Positions 1 through 11,155 of a DNA stretch of 64,000 nucleotides are shown piece after piece. Under the pieces are notes generated by a model. It saw nothing but the letters and a program-made list of their open reading frames with translations. It made no database searches and was not told where the DNA came from. Every line of letters starts with the position of its first letter. The first letter of the stretch is position 1. This DNA is from Gnetum montanum (lineage: Eukaryota; Streptophyta; Gnetopsida; Gnetales; Gnetaceae): the NCBI GenBank assembly GCA_015680685.1, contig MNCI01023742.1:1134979-1198978 (forward strand). The letters run 5' to 3'. The position numbers and the translations under genes are program-made.

Positions 1-328
1 TGTTGTACTGAGTGTATTTAACTAAGAGAGTTGTAGGGTGAGAGAAATCATTAATTAACTAGGAAAGCATTAAATAATAATTAAAACTAATTAATCTATT
101 NTTCGTTCACTCTATGACTCCTACTGCAAGCACACAGAAATAGTTCTAACTCTGGAGGGAGAAAATGGCAAGAGTTTGGCTAAGGGACTAATTCTTAACT
201 ATGGAAACCAAGGGTGCTGCCTCTTATTTATAGATAAGGAGACAGGCCGCGATATCGGGTATTCGATATCTCATGGTCAATCCGATATCATGGACATGAT
301 ATCGAGTACGTAATATCACGGTTCATCA
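1..328 (-). mobile_element. partial LTR, Athila-like TGATGA family
   Basis: Read on the minus strand, this stretch starts TGATGAACCGTGATATT at its right edge. It then runs through GATATC-rich U3 sequence, a TATA-type box (TATAAATAAG, near 231) and R/U5 sequence matching the LTR at 25069-25895, including the TTAATTAACTAGG stretch near 52. The U5 end lies outside the window. No polypurine tract is seen next to the right edge, so it is a solo LTR or a 5' LTR. One undetermined base lies at 101. Confidence 0.8.
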
Positions 329-1900
329 CTCGGTTCTAAAATATGCTTTTCTATCATGAAAAATTGGCTTTGGCTCTTAGAACCAATTCTAGCTCTAATT
401 AGTGTATGGCTTATGTGGTCAAGACCTTTCAAAGAGCTCTTTGATTCTAAATGATGTATGATCCTTGTAGAATCACTATTTGCTTCTAAAGTGCTTCCAC
501 TTGTTGTGATGACATGGCATAGTAAATCCCTTTAGTGCTAAGCTTTCTCATATACTAGCTATGTTTGTATATCACAAGGTTTATCACACATGGCATTAGG
601 CCTCTTCCTTTAGCATAACTCTTGTATAGTCAAAAAAATATGGTTCTAGAGCTTGATTTTAGTTGCTAATGTAGCAAACCTTTCAAGGCTAACTTTTGTA
701 AAACCAAAATTGGTTTTAGATTTTGATATGTATTTCTAATTTTACTTGTTCATGGAACTAAGCTTGTTGGGTGTTTCGAGTTTGGTTGTAGGTTTCATTT
801 TTGAGTGGAACTTCCGTTCACACAAATTTAAGCTTTTATCTTATCTTTATAGGGGATCTTTTGTTTGTTACATCAACAAGTAGAATCAACTAGTAGAATC
901 ATTTTTTTAATTCTACCAGAATTAATTCTTTCAATGGCTTTTGTCTTTGCCACGTAAGCTTCCTATTTTGGCATTACACTCTAGAACCAATTTTTGGTTC
1001 TATATAGCTTGCCCAAAGTGGTTATACAAGCTTAGCATCAACTGCATTTAAATTTTTTGTTTCACCTCAACTCCTAGTATTAGATCTAGAATTGTTTCTT
1101 GGTTCTACAAAAGGATGTGAAATGGTTCTACCAAATTAGGCCAAAGAAAAAGCACCAAACAGAATCAGGTTGCAAAACCATTTTTTAGTTCTATAAAGGA
1201 CTCTTTTGATTGGTTCTGCAACATTAGCTTCTGAAATATAGGCTTATTTAGAATTAGCTTTAGAACCATTTCTTGGTTCTATGAAAGCTCATGAAAATAG
1301 CTCTACCATGTCAACTTCTTCTTTGTGTGCATAAGACAATGTGGGACCAAGCTTAGTTCTTTTGTAGATGTGCTCTTTAGGATTTTTAATCTATCTTAGC
1401 TTTTAGAACCAACTAGTAGAACTACTTTTTGGTTCTACAAAGACTTGTGAAAATGGATCTACCATGTTAGTGTTTTTCTTCCACACTCATAGGCTAGGTT
1501 AAAAGCTTAGCTTTTTTCGAAAAAGCTTTAGAAGCATTTTTTGGTTCTATTGGGTGCCTTAACACATTAGGTCATAGAACCAACCTTTAGAAACCATTTT
1601 TGGTTTTATAAAGGTCACTCAAAATGGTTTTGCCACATCAATGCTTTTATTTTTTCCACATGCATAGCAAAGCTTATTCTTTTTTTTTTTTAAAAAAAAA
1701 AGCCACGAGAATCAAAAAGCTTCAAAACTATTTTCTTTAAAGAGCTTATTGCTACATCAGCCTAAGTAGAAGGAAAACTCATCATGAAGAATATAAGTTA
1801 GCTTTAATAGCTTTCTTAAAGCTAAAACTATTTAGAATTAGATTTTGGTTCTATACAAGCTACACTAAGAAAAAAAAAGTATGCTACATCAACAAAAGTA
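329..1900. repeat. degenerate array of AGAACCA/TGGTTCT hairpin units
   Basis: The short inverted pair AGAACCA ... TGGTTCT recurs with spacing of roughly 70-160 bp (for example near 982, 1098, 1180, 1262, 1405, 1528 and 1580). The flanking words are shared: CTACAAAG or CTATAAAG, GAAAATGG and CTACCATGT. The copy at 982-1002 is a near-perfect 21 bp palindrome. A run of 12 T followed by 10 A lies at 1680-1701. There is no coding potential. It is probably an old minisatellite or the internal region of a decayed element. The units have drifted too far to fix an exact period by eye. Confidence 0.55.
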
Positions 1901-3400
1901 AAACGGGTGTTATAAGCTTTAATGCAAGAAAGGACGATGTATTGTAATCTATAGCTAAGCTATTTAGTTGGAGCTATAAAATGAAGAAAAGGCAATAGAT
2001 CACAAGATAGAATGTGCATTTACATAAAGCTTAGATTGAAAAGAGCTATTATACAAAAAAGTTAGAGTTTATACTACCATGGGAGTAACTTGAACCTTAT
2101 TAATGTAAAAGATGGGGTTGTTAGTTGAAGTTTAAAGGGTTGTTATCTCTAATACAAGTAGAGCTTGTTATTTTGGCAAGGAACCATTAGTACCACAAAT
2201 GAAATGACAGATTTCTTACTCCTCTAAGCTTTCAATGCCCACCTCAAGCTCCTACCAAAAGTAGTAATAGAGGTCCAAGTGTAATGGATACAACTTTTTC
2301 TTTAGCTACTCTTTTTAATGGATCTACAATAGCCATAGCTTCTTCTTTCCTACACTTGTCCAACTCTATATCTCTAACATATCTAGAACTGCTTTAGCAA
2401 CAAGTACAAAAAATAATTACTACATATTGAAGCTCACTAGCTCAACTCAACTTGGTTTTGACTCTCCTGTGCTTGAACTAGAATTTCTTCTTCTATTCTT
2501 TTTTTCATCTTGGTTCTTAATCTCTCTCTTAATCTCTCTCTCTTTTCTTTTCTGTATAAAAACTCTATTCTCTTACAAGGCATTGTATTTTTCCTCTTCC
2601 TCTGTTGTGAAAGTGAATTTATGTAGTCACGTGTTTCACATATCATAAGTCTTAGTTTGTTTTGTTTTCCTTGGTCATCATTCTTAAATGAATGCAAAAA
2701 TAATTTAATTCATAAAACATTATTACAATCCTTTGATTTTTGTACAAATCATTGCAGGATCAAGGAACGAGGGCTGTTGAATGAGAGCATGAGCACGGTT
2801 CCCCTCGCGACCCAAACGTTATCTCAGAACCATTTATGGTGGCCCACGGCATCATCACAGCCACTTTAAACCAACTTGTAGATTCCTGATAGATCGTTTT
2901 GTGGTAAAGAAAAGAAAAATTCAATCAACTTGCAGTTCATCCCAAATTAAATATTAAAGATGCCATATTGATCTGATGGAAATAAAAAGATAAAATTAAT
3001 AATCAAAATAATAATTATAAGACTTAACAAATTACACATTATAACTCATCTAAAATTTCAATTGCATGTGGTTTACTGGAGCATTGACAAATCGACAACT
3101 AAATTTGACTTTTGAGCCTGAATTTTTAATGGTAGAGAGCCTTTTGTGACAGTCGTTTTCACCTACTGGCCCTCCCTTGATAGCCTTCGACCCAAATCTG
3201 ATAATGAAATGCTTCTGGACGCTGATTTTCCTTGGTGTGCGTTAAAAGATATTAGAATCTTCGGAAATTTCATCGTAGGCAACCAAAGTCTGCCGTGCTG
3301 AGTCTGCGGGATAAAATGCAAGTAACAGTCTCTCGACTTTTTGATTCCATGTGCGCAGTCCAAAAGGTTCGACTTCAGTCAAATATGGATGAGCAGGTGG
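1901..3400. other. no gene recognised
   Basis: AT-rich sequence. Short open frames around 2430-2870 are mostly a pyrimidine-rich tract (2480-2600) translated as low-complexity Phe/Leu/Ser. I see no family resemblance and no splice-consistent reading frame. The 3080-3400 part is less AT-rich and may belong to the distal promoter of the gene at 3952. Confidence 0.5.
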
Positions 3401-3417
3401 GTGGGATTTCCACGTTT

Positions 3418-3435
3418 CACGCCGATGACGGCGTG
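3418..3435. promoter_or_regulatory. perfect 7-bp hairpin with TGACG core
   Basis: CACGCCG-ATGA-CGGCGTG is a perfect inverted repeat with a 4-nt loop, in an otherwise AT-rich region about 520 bp upstream of the start codon at 3952. It contains TGACG, the core bound by TGA-class plant bZIP factors. Regulatory function is inferred from position and symmetry only. Confidence 0.3.
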
Positions 3436-3709
3436 ACTAAAATATGACATCTTTTGAATTTGTGCAAACAGCTCCTGCTCAGGAATTGAAGTTGAGAGGA
3501 AACTGCAACAGGAATATCCTGAAATATATAGCAATTACAGGTCGCAGTTTGATTGCAAATGAGTGGTCTGCAAGCAATTTTGCATGTTTGAATGTCTGCA
3601 AAAGCAGACTCTTGACCAAACATTGACATATTTTTGCATCATGTTTCCGTGTTGGAAACTCAATCCATGCACACCAATGATTCTGCAAACCGTTTTCCAA
3701 ATTCTGACG

Positions 3710-3800
3710 TTCTTCCACACTGGCGTTGTTATCTCCCACAGTGGATATCAGTATTCTTCCACACTGGCAATGTTATCAGTTGTTACAGTGGATTTCAGTT
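3710..3800. repeat. 44-47 bp tandem duplication upstream of the gene at 3952
   Basis: Two adjacent copies (3710-3753 and 3754-3800) both begin TTCTTCCACACTGGC and end in CAGTGGAT(A/T)TCAGT. Each copy also holds an inverted CCACACTGG / CCACAGTGG pair, lost in part in copy 2. They lie about 150 bp upstream of the predicted start codon, inside the presumed proximal promoter. Confidence 0.6.
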
Positions 3801-3847
3801 CCGTTGCCAATAAGTTCTTTGCTGCTTCCTTTCGTCCTTTTGTGGCC

Positions 3848-3855
3848 TTTAAATA
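3848..3855 (+). promoter_or_regulatory. TATA-like box
   Basis: TTTAAATA lies 97 bp upstream of the ATG at 3952, a reasonable distance for a plant TATA element and a short 5' leader. It is the only good candidate in the 200 bp before the start. Confidence 0.4.
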
Positions 3856-3951
3856 TTCCACCAGACAGTTTTTGATCCCACAATTCACCAGTCACTTGGA
3901 CTGAGTTTAGATTTTAGGAGTTTTTGGTTTTTGCGAGCAAATCATCCACCA

Positions 3952-4221
3952 ATGGCGGTTCGGTTTCCACAAGTGAAGGTTCTATCGGTAGTGATATTGC
4001 TAATGGTGGTGCTTTTGGTGGCGGTTACAGTGGCGGATGCAGGAAATCTGAGGTACAGACCATGGCGTCAGATTAATCATGTTCAGAATGGATTGAAGAC
4101 TCTTAATGTAAGTAAGAGGTTCAAAATTGAAGCAGCAAAAGCAGCTCTCATAAACTCAATGTTGCCGTCTGGTTCAAGTCCTGGTGTGGGTAATCCTGTG
4201 CCTGTATCTCCAGCTACCTAG
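3952..4221 (+). CDS. putative small secreted peptide precursor (89 aa)
   Basis: An intact single-exon frame of 89 codons. The ATG at 3952 sits in a strong plant start context (CACCAATGGCG); an in-frame non-ATG extension to 3931 is less likely. Residues 1-9 are basic. Residues 10-26 are strongly hydrophobic (VLSVVILLMVVLLVAV) and end in ADA before Gly, a good signal-peptide cleavage pattern. The mature part is basic (RYRPWRQ, SKRFKIEAAKAA). Near the C-terminus is SGSSPGVGN, followed by PVPVSPAT. SGSSPGVGN resembles the SPGVGH-type core of CEP peptides and the SGPS-GxGH core of PIP-type peptides, so a secreted signalling peptide is a reasonable inference. The tail after the motif is atypical, and I cannot assign a family with confidence. 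It is the only intact, well-framed host-like gene in the window. Confidence 0.6.
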   Translation: MAVRFPQVKVLSVVILLMVVLLVAVTVADAGNLRYRPWRQINHVQNGLKTLNVSKRFKIEAAKAALINSMLPSGSSPGVGNPVPVSPAT

Positions 4222-4397
4222 AACATCAACAACTGATTCAATTCCACTCTCATTTGCACCAGTCCTTTAAATTTCCTTCACATTCATTTTCATTGTAATT
4301 CATTTCTTGAATGGTTGTATACTTTATTCTGCGCTGGTTCTTGGGCTCCATTTTTAAATCCTGTGTTTCTGCTTATGGGCATTTGATGCGTATGGAA

Positions 4398-4403
4398 AAT
4401 AAA
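4398..4403 (+). terminator. polyadenylation signal candidate
   Basis: AATAAA lies 177 bp after the stop codon of the 89-codon frame, following a T-rich 3' region (TTGTAATTCATTTC, TTGTATACTTTATTCTG). This fits a plant near-upstream element. Confidence 0.45.
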
Positions 4404-6182
4404 GTTTGATGAATGGTATCAAAGAGGTAGTTCTATCTTCTTGAATGTGCGCAATTTCGACGTCACCTTCCCAAAACAAATTTGATGTAAAATTCCTTGA
4501 AATTTCTGGAATGAGAGATTGATTTGATTACTAGTAATTCCATAATAAGCAAAGAATCTCTTCAAGTTGGACAAATGATTATTTTGAATGCAACCTGATT
4601 TAGTCGAAGGCTTAAAGATGAAGGCGTCGCCATGGCTGGTAAAATTAAACTGAATTTTGTCAACTCGCCTGTAACATAAACCTGTAACACTTAATTAATG
4701 CTATGTAAAAGAAACGGAATGTTTAATTATGGTCCATGAACAGTACTTTCAAACAGCATATAACATATAGTAATTCAGCAACAACTTAAGCTTAAATCTG
4801 CTCATAAACCCATAGCATTTTGTTCCTATACCCTTTTAAGTACTTAGGTTTCAAAGATGATGCTGTGATTTTATTTTTAAAAATATAAAAAAGAATTATC
4901 ATTTGAAGGCTCAAAACTCATTTTGCCATAGTAAGGTCCTACAACTCGAAAAACAAGCACCTTACTATTACTCTAAATAATGTCACTATTTTTCAAAAAA
5001 ATAGTATCTTTAGAGTCCTCTCATATATTGAATAAAAAGCATCGAAACAATAGGATTCCAATTTGTTAAAGAGTAAGGGTTTATATTTAGAACAAAACTT
5101 AATGAAAGATTTACAAACTAGATGAACACCAGCCACACTTAAAAATAATTAAGACATGATTATTGATTCTCTTTTACGTATAAAAGAACATATAACTTTT
5201 GCTGGTTTTCCTTGGTGAAAGGATAAGACTTAAGACTTACTTGTCCTCTATGTGTTTCATAGGTCTAGTTTTTTTGTTGTACCTGCAAAACCTCTTGTAC
5301 CTATTTGGTTTTTCACCCAAGTTTTTAGCCATACCTAAGATTTACTTATTCTGTTAGGTCCTATGGTTTATTTTGGATCCAAAGGCAGATTATTACGTGC
5401 CTAGGCTTTTTTAAAGGAAAGTAAATAATGATGGTAGTATACAAGTATAATAAGTGTTTCAAGACTCCACATCTTGTGTGTATTTTATGTTTTGGAATTG
5501 TGAAAGGCCTTAGGTCTTGAGGCCCTCTATGTTCTAAGACTTGTTCCATTGCCTTTAGGATGGTTTGCCAAAGTTAAGCATAGTCATTGATATGTAGGAT
5601 CTCCACTTTAGAAGATAGAGGATAAGAAGTAGATTATTAACAATTAAACCTTTTAGACTAATATTCTATATCCTTCTTCTTAAACTATGCTATTAGGAGG
5701 ATTAAATCTTTTTCCTTGTCACATACATGTCTTGTATTCATCATGGCATTACACCTAGCTTGAGCCTTCATTTGATGGTATGGTCTACACATAGTTATGG
5801 TAATACAATTTTCATCAATGACATGATCAATATCAATCTTCAAGTGTGCTTATAGCATGGATCGAGCTAACCATTTGGATGACAACAAAATATTGCCATG
5901 CAAGTTCCTTCATCAAAATTGTTTTATCTTAATGGAAGATGAATGTAAAATCAAGAAAGTAGAGGTTTGGATGAGTGTATGAGACACTTGCTTATAGAGA
6001 TCTACTCCATTTTTTATCATCATAGACTCTATTATTGCTTCCACTAATGTTCAAAGAGTAATATGTGTATGTTCCTTTAAAATATTAAATCTTCTATAGT
6101 ATAAATCATTAATGCTTTTACAATGATAATTTATAATACAACTATCTAGAACACTAGCACCATCCCTTGCAAGAATGTCAAA
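4404..6182. other. no gene recognised, AT-rich
   Basis: No frame of interest, no recognisable domain and no clear repeat ends. Probably decayed element sequence. Confidence 0.5.
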
Positions 6183-6790
6183 TGATGAGTGGCAAGTATG
6201 CCCAATATCCAATTATATAATCTACAAGAATTATGGTAGACCATGTTGTCATACATGGGGGGAGCTACCATGGCATCTAGTTAGTTTATTACAAATCATA
6301 GGTTGTTGTCTTCCTAGCTATAACTGTAGAAGCTCTTAACCCACTGTTGGAATTACTAGATGAATATATGTTATGCTTGAAATTAGGTTGTGCTCAATTC
6401 GTCATGTGATTAATGTGCAATGGAATTTTAAACATTATTCTAAATTATATAAGAAATTAAATAACAATAAAAGTAAATTTAATCTAAGTTAGAGTACTTC
6501 AGTGGAAAGGAATTAACCCTATTCTTTATTACTAGTTATGGAACATATCTAGATATGTTCTAATTAAATAAACATGTTATACACTTAACTCGAAACCACG
6601 CTATAGCCACTTATTGATTGCTATAATGAATAATAAAACAAACAAATAAAATCCCAATACCTAGATCAAATGATATCATAAATGTGATGGGTGAATTGCA
6701 TTTATAGATATTTATTATTGCTCCTTTTTCACATCTATGAAATGACATCTTGGCATGTGATATTGCAACTAGTTAATGCTAATTATTTAC
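6183..6790 (-). mobile_element. LTR fragment, TGATGAG family
   Basis: On the minus strand the right-to-left sequence ends at the family's TGATGAGT terminus (6183). It contains the family's conserved blocks: the tract around the poly-A region, AATTAATTAA-like stretches, and a TATA-type stretch CATTTATAGATA near 6700. The U3 start is missing where LINE sequence begins near 6797. Strongly diverged from the copies at 9262 and 62454. Confidence 0.6.
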
Positions 6791-6796
6791 TATTCA

Positions 6797-7480
6797 TTAG
6801 TTGTCCTCTTTCACTAATATTGTTTGGCATTTTTACTAATGAACTAGAAGATTAAATTAAAGAGGTACCTAAAAATTGTACTATTAAAGTGGATAGAGCA
6901 TTGATATGACTTTTAATCTATATAAATGATGTAGCATTGATAGTGAATTCAAAAACATGGTAAGCAATGTTGTGTCAATTATAAAATTTTTAGGAATCTA
7001 TAAAAATGAAGGTGAATGTTGACAAAAAAAAAATTGCTAATTTCTGGAACTATTAAGAGAGATTACACTTTCCAACTAAATAATAAAAGACTTGACATTA
7101 TGGATACCTATAGATATTTGGAAGTAGACAGATCTTAAATTATAAGTAGAAGCATTATATATCATAACAAGTTGTAAATAGTTAGAAGTCTTTTTATGCA
7201 ATCAGAACAAATTTACCAAGCAAAATGTTTAGACTTGAAGAATTCAAAGATATCTTTTTCAAAAAATTGTACAAAATACAATGCTTTATAGATGTGGGGT
7301 GTGGGGTTGAGGTCTTAATTAGGAATCATGGAAGAAAATTGAAAAATTTTCAAAAAAAAAGTTCTTGTTAGATAAATTCAAGGTGAAAACTTAAGTTCCA
7401 TATGAAATATTTTTATTAAAAACTAATGTGTTTCCATTATAAGTTGAATCTATAGAGATAGTATGTAATGACCCATCTGA
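6797..7480 (+). pseudogene. LINE (non-LTR) reverse transcriptase fragment
   Basis: With frame changes and stops, the plus strand reads SCPLSLILFGIF, matching the GCPLSPTLFGLF block of LINE ORF2 reverse transcriptase. Next comes YINDVALIV in place of the Y-A-D-D catalytic box, then KVNVDK (the LKVNxxKT block). Further on, GCGVEV and NFQKKVLVR resemble the later VWGGS ... QKRFLLRHLG part. The second catalytic-loop Asp is kept but the first is Asn. Only the RT centre and the following region remain; no endonuclease domain and no poly-A tail. LTR fragments lie directly on both sides. Confidence 0.7.
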
Positions 7481-7529
7481 TAAATAAATAAGAAAAAGAA
7501 TTAAATTTGTAGTTTGTCATTGCATCAAG

Positions 7530-8240
7530 TGATGAGAAACAAGTATTCCCTATGCCCAATCACACAAATCACTAGCATGTACACATGATCCAGTAAAATT
7601 CCATGGACTACATTTTACCTAAGTGGCCTATGTTCTTAGATGGTTAAAAACATAGTTTGCTAAGCATTGTCTTCTTAATCAACACTCATGTTAATTTGTT
7701 GGTATAGTTAAGTGTGATTGAGGTGTAAGATATTCATTTTTATAATTTTTATTATTTTATGTATTTGTTAAATAATTAAATAGAGAAAGATTTAACATTT
7801 AAATTAACTAATTAATTAATTAACTATCCTAAATGTGGAGCATCTATTCCCACTTTCCATGCATATCCTAAATGTATTTTAACGTTGCTACGTTACCAAG
7901 TGTCTATTACTAAGCATATCAAGCATCCATTGTTGGGATTATAAAACATCAATATATTATGCTTGAAGTGGTTGTACTCACATTGATTACAAATTATAAT
8001 AGTTAATATTTAATAAAAATAAGGTAAACTACATTCAAAGTAAATTGTTAAAAAGTAAAGTTAAACTCATCCAAGTGTTACAATGAATAGAAGAGATCTC
8101 AATTTCATTATTGTTTATACAACTATGTCCAAGTACATGTTGCACTCAAATAAAATGTTGTACAATCACTTTGATCCATGCTATGAGCACTCAAAGGGAA
8201 AATGTTTCTAAATTCTATAGAATGAAACTACAAGAGATGT
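7530..8240 (-). mobile_element. LTR fragment, TGATGAG family
   Basis: Begins TGATGAGAAACAAGTATTCCC at 7530 (the LTR 3' end, read on the minus strand). It matches the LTR at 9262-10104 through the CATCTATTCCCAC, TACCAAGTGTC and GCACTCAAAG blocks. The U3 part is missing and the sequence passes straight into RNase H-like coding remnants near 8250, so this copy is truncated. Confidence 0.65.
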
Positions 8241-8249
8241 CAATGATTT

Positions 8250-9255
8250 GTATACAATACAAACTCTGATGGTAATAAAAAATGCATTCATCGCTTTAAT
8301 GCCTACGAAGTAGTATAAAATTATTTTTCATAGATTAAATAATTCCTATGATTATCATTTAGTTTCTTACTAAAAATGCTATTGGCCTTCCTTCTTAACT
8401 AAGAACTCCTCCTATGGCCACATCTCTAGCATCACATTCTATCATGAATACCTTTGAGAAATCTAAAAGGATTAATACTTGTGCATTGCTAAGGCATTTC
8501 TTTAGCCTCTGAAAATTAATTTCCACTTTGATGGTCCATAAAAATGGCTCTTCCTTTTCCTTAATGGTTTTCATCATGTTAATTGCTACCCCACTAAAAT
8601 TCTTAATGACTTATAATAAAAACTTGCTAGCTTGTAAAATGAATGTATCTCTATAAAATTTGTAGGTCTTGGCTAATTTATAATGCCTTTAACTTTCTTT
8701 ATATCTATCATTAAGCCTTTTTCAAAGATTACAAACTCAATATATACCAACTTCTTCTTCAAAATGTTACATTTTGTTAAGTTCACAAGTAGCTTCTCCA
8801 ACAACCTTGTAAGAACTAACTAAAATTTCTCTAGATGTTCTTACTTCTTATGACTATAAACCAAACTATCATCAATAAATACAATCACAAACCTCCCAAG
8901 ATAAGACTTTAATACTTCGTTCATTAGCCTCATGAATGTTTTCAATGTAATTGGCTAATTAAATGACATGAATTTCCACTCGTAACATCCATTTGGGGTC
9001 ATGGAGATTGTCTTCCATTTATGTTCCTTAAGAATGCAAATTTGATGGTATCTACTATTAAGATGGATTTTTCTAAAATATTTGGTACCAACAAGATTAT
9101 CCAAAATGTCATTCATTCAAGGCATAGGAAATCTATACCTAACAATGATTTTATTAATGGACCTAATAGTTGAGTCCTTCTTAGGAGTCAATACTACTAG
9201 AACAAACACATACCTATACTTTTCTAAATCAAATCCTTCTTAAGAAATTTTTTAG
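8250..9255 (-). pseudogene. Ty3/Gypsy RT and RNase H remnant
   Basis: Minus-strand fragments. RT palm motif FIDDSLVYS lies near 8866-8890, followed by an LVNLTKC block. The RNase H start is at 8395-8577 (FQRLKKCLSNAQVLILLDFSKVFMIECDARDVAIGGVLS region, with the D of the ECDAR motif kept), then RPIAFLVRN (the GRPIAFFSEKL block). Many stops and frame changes occur. No integrase follows, because the sequence runs into an LTR fragment. Catalytic domains of an Athila- or CRM-like Gypsy polyprotein; dead. Confidence 0.7.
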
Positions 9256-9261
9256 TCTACT

Positions 9262-10104
9262 TGATGAGTAATGAATATACCCTATGCTCAACCATACAAA
9301 TCACTAGCATTCACTCAGTGATCTGGTCAAATTCCAAAGACTTTAGGTTTCTTAGTATACTATTTCTAGGAAGTGAAACTAATCGTTGCAATTGTTGTCT
9401 TCCTAGTTCCACTTGAGAAGTGTAGATGTATGGTTAAGTGTAATTGAGGCATATGGATTTTATCATTTTTATATTTTATGAATTAAGTTGCCTAATGAAC
9501 AAGAATAGAGTAATTTAATATTTAATTAATCTAATAACTAGCTATCACTTAGCTAATTCTAACACAAGCATCCATTCCCACTTGTTGTACAAATCTTGAA
9601 CATGTATAGTGCTACTGGGTTACCAAATGTTAAGCATTAATGGGATTACCAAGCATTAAATGTATGCTCAAAGTAGTCATACTTATGTTTTCTATTTAAC
9701 CCATATTAATTAGTTACTTAAAAACATTAAAGAAAATTGCATGAATACTAAAAGCATAAGGAAATAATTAATCTAGTCTAAGTCCTGCAAGGTTTATTAG
9801 AAAACCTTGTCTTTATTGCCATATACAAAAAAGTGCTCAAGTACAATAATGCTTGAATAAAGATCTATACACTCTTTGATTCCTACTGTGGGCACTCAAA
9901 AAATATTCTAACTTCTGAAAGGAAAAACTGCAAGCATTTCACTATAACTATTACAAGATTACAATAAATGTGGTGGGTAGGCACATATTTATAGGTGGAA
10001 ATAGGGGGCCATTGATGGGTTGATGGGATCAAGTCGATGAGATCTCATCAATGGGGTCACATCAATGGCATCCCGTCGATGTGGCCCAACAATGCAACTC
10101 ATCG
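9262..10104 (-). mobile_element. 3' LTR, TGATGAG family (843 bp)
   Basis: On the minus strand the LTR runs from CGATGAGTTGCATTG (10104, a mutated TGATGAG start) to ...ATTACTCATCA (9262). It has a TATA-type box (CCTATAAATATG) near 9990 and a short U3 of GATG/CATCAATGGGGTCAC repeats at about 10015-10095. A polypurine tract abuts its 5' edge, so it is a 3' LTR whose element body extends to the right. It interrupts the RT remnant to its left. Confidence 0.75.
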
Positions 10105-10116
10105 TACCCCCACAAC
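10105..10116 (-). other. polypurine tract
   Basis: Minus-strand GTTGTGGGGGTA directly abuts the LTR start at 10104. The same G5-T-A next to TGATGAG is found at 25061-25069. Confidence 0.7.
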
Positions 10117-10789
10117 TAAATGAAAACTCATGCTTGAGTTCTTTACAAAACTTGGAAAGGAATGGGATTATTGACTAACTACAGACACACAAAACAAACA
10201 CAAAAAAAACTAAGTGCCCAAGTATACAGTTTATTATAATTACAAAATTTTGGTGTTCAGGATAATAAAATTGAACACTAGGATAAAAATAGATAAACAA
10301 AACTTCTTTGATGGTGTGAAGATGATGAAAAAGTTCAGACATTCCTAGTCAATGAAGGATCTTGAGGTTCCAAAGGACCTTCTCCTACTTCAAGTGCACA
10401 TAGTTGTTGAGGCTATTGTTGTGGTTGTCTTGTGGTAGCTAAAATGTTTGGTGGAAGACAGAAGGCATCCAACAATGCCTTCATTTTCTCCTCCTTACTT
10501 CGGGGATCATTCACAGTCCACACTACATGACCAATGTAGGCTGAAATTGGAATATCCTAGAGATAGAACATTGTAGGGAATAGCTCTTTCACATTAATGA
10601 ATCAGGTAGTGAACTATTTACATTTGATGTTGAACACTCTGAGTGCATTCTATAGCTCCTAGTAGTCATTCATCCTTCTGGCCAAGTTCTTTGTAGTTGA
10701 TCTTTGATTACACCACAAGAATTGGGTTCAACAACCTTAGCCTTTCACAATGATGCAATCAAAGTCAACCCCACACGAGGGGAGGTCAC
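10117..10789 (-). other. 3' internal remnant of the element whose LTR is at 9262
   Basis: Non-coding or heavily decayed minus-strand sequence between the polypurine tract and an abrupt change to plus-strand protease sequence near 10790. Weak phrases (VVEPNSCGVIKDQL) loosely recall the reading frame at 48874-49272 of element A, which occupies the same place in its element. Confidence 0.4.
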
Positions 10790-10829
10790 TACAACTCCAC
10801 TATCCATTAGCATTCATGTTGGATAGTGT

Positions 10830-11155
10830 ACCATACACAGAGTGCACGTAGATGATGGTGTAGCAACAAACGTAGTCTTGTATTCTGTCATCGACAAGCT
10901 AGGCTTGGCAGATGAAATCAGGCCAACCAAAGCCACGTGTCTAAAATTCTTCAATGGATCATGTGTCATAGTCAGGGGTACAATCAACTTAGCCTTTGTG
11001 GTAGGAGAGCAATTCCCCACTAGTGCAGATTTCACTATCATAGAGGAGATGCTAGGTTTTAACATGATTCTAGGTAGGCCTTGGCTAGCCCAACTAAGGG
11101 CCATCTCCTCTCCCATCCACCAAGAAATCCACCTTCTATATGAAGGTGGTTAAGT
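10830..11155 (+). pseudogene. retroelement aspartic protease, Tat-like (E)
   Basis: An open stretch containing HRVHVDDGVATNVV, the active-site loop region, and later GFNMILGRPWLAQLRA, the conserved ILGRPWL block that ends the domain. It closely matches the protease of element D (minus strand, 40779-41235), where the loop is VDDGAAINVI. The catalytic triplet reads D-D-G rather than the usual D-S/T-G in both copies, so this is a family trait, not damage here. The protein stops near 11152. E is a truncated plus-strand relative of D; its gag is missing, because the sequence changes to another element near 10790. Confidence 0.7.

Noticed and set aside
2427-2697. Overlapping open frames on both strands (73 and 86 codons)
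   Set aside because: They translate a pyrimidine/purine-rich tract into low-complexity residues; no family resemblance and no start or splice context.
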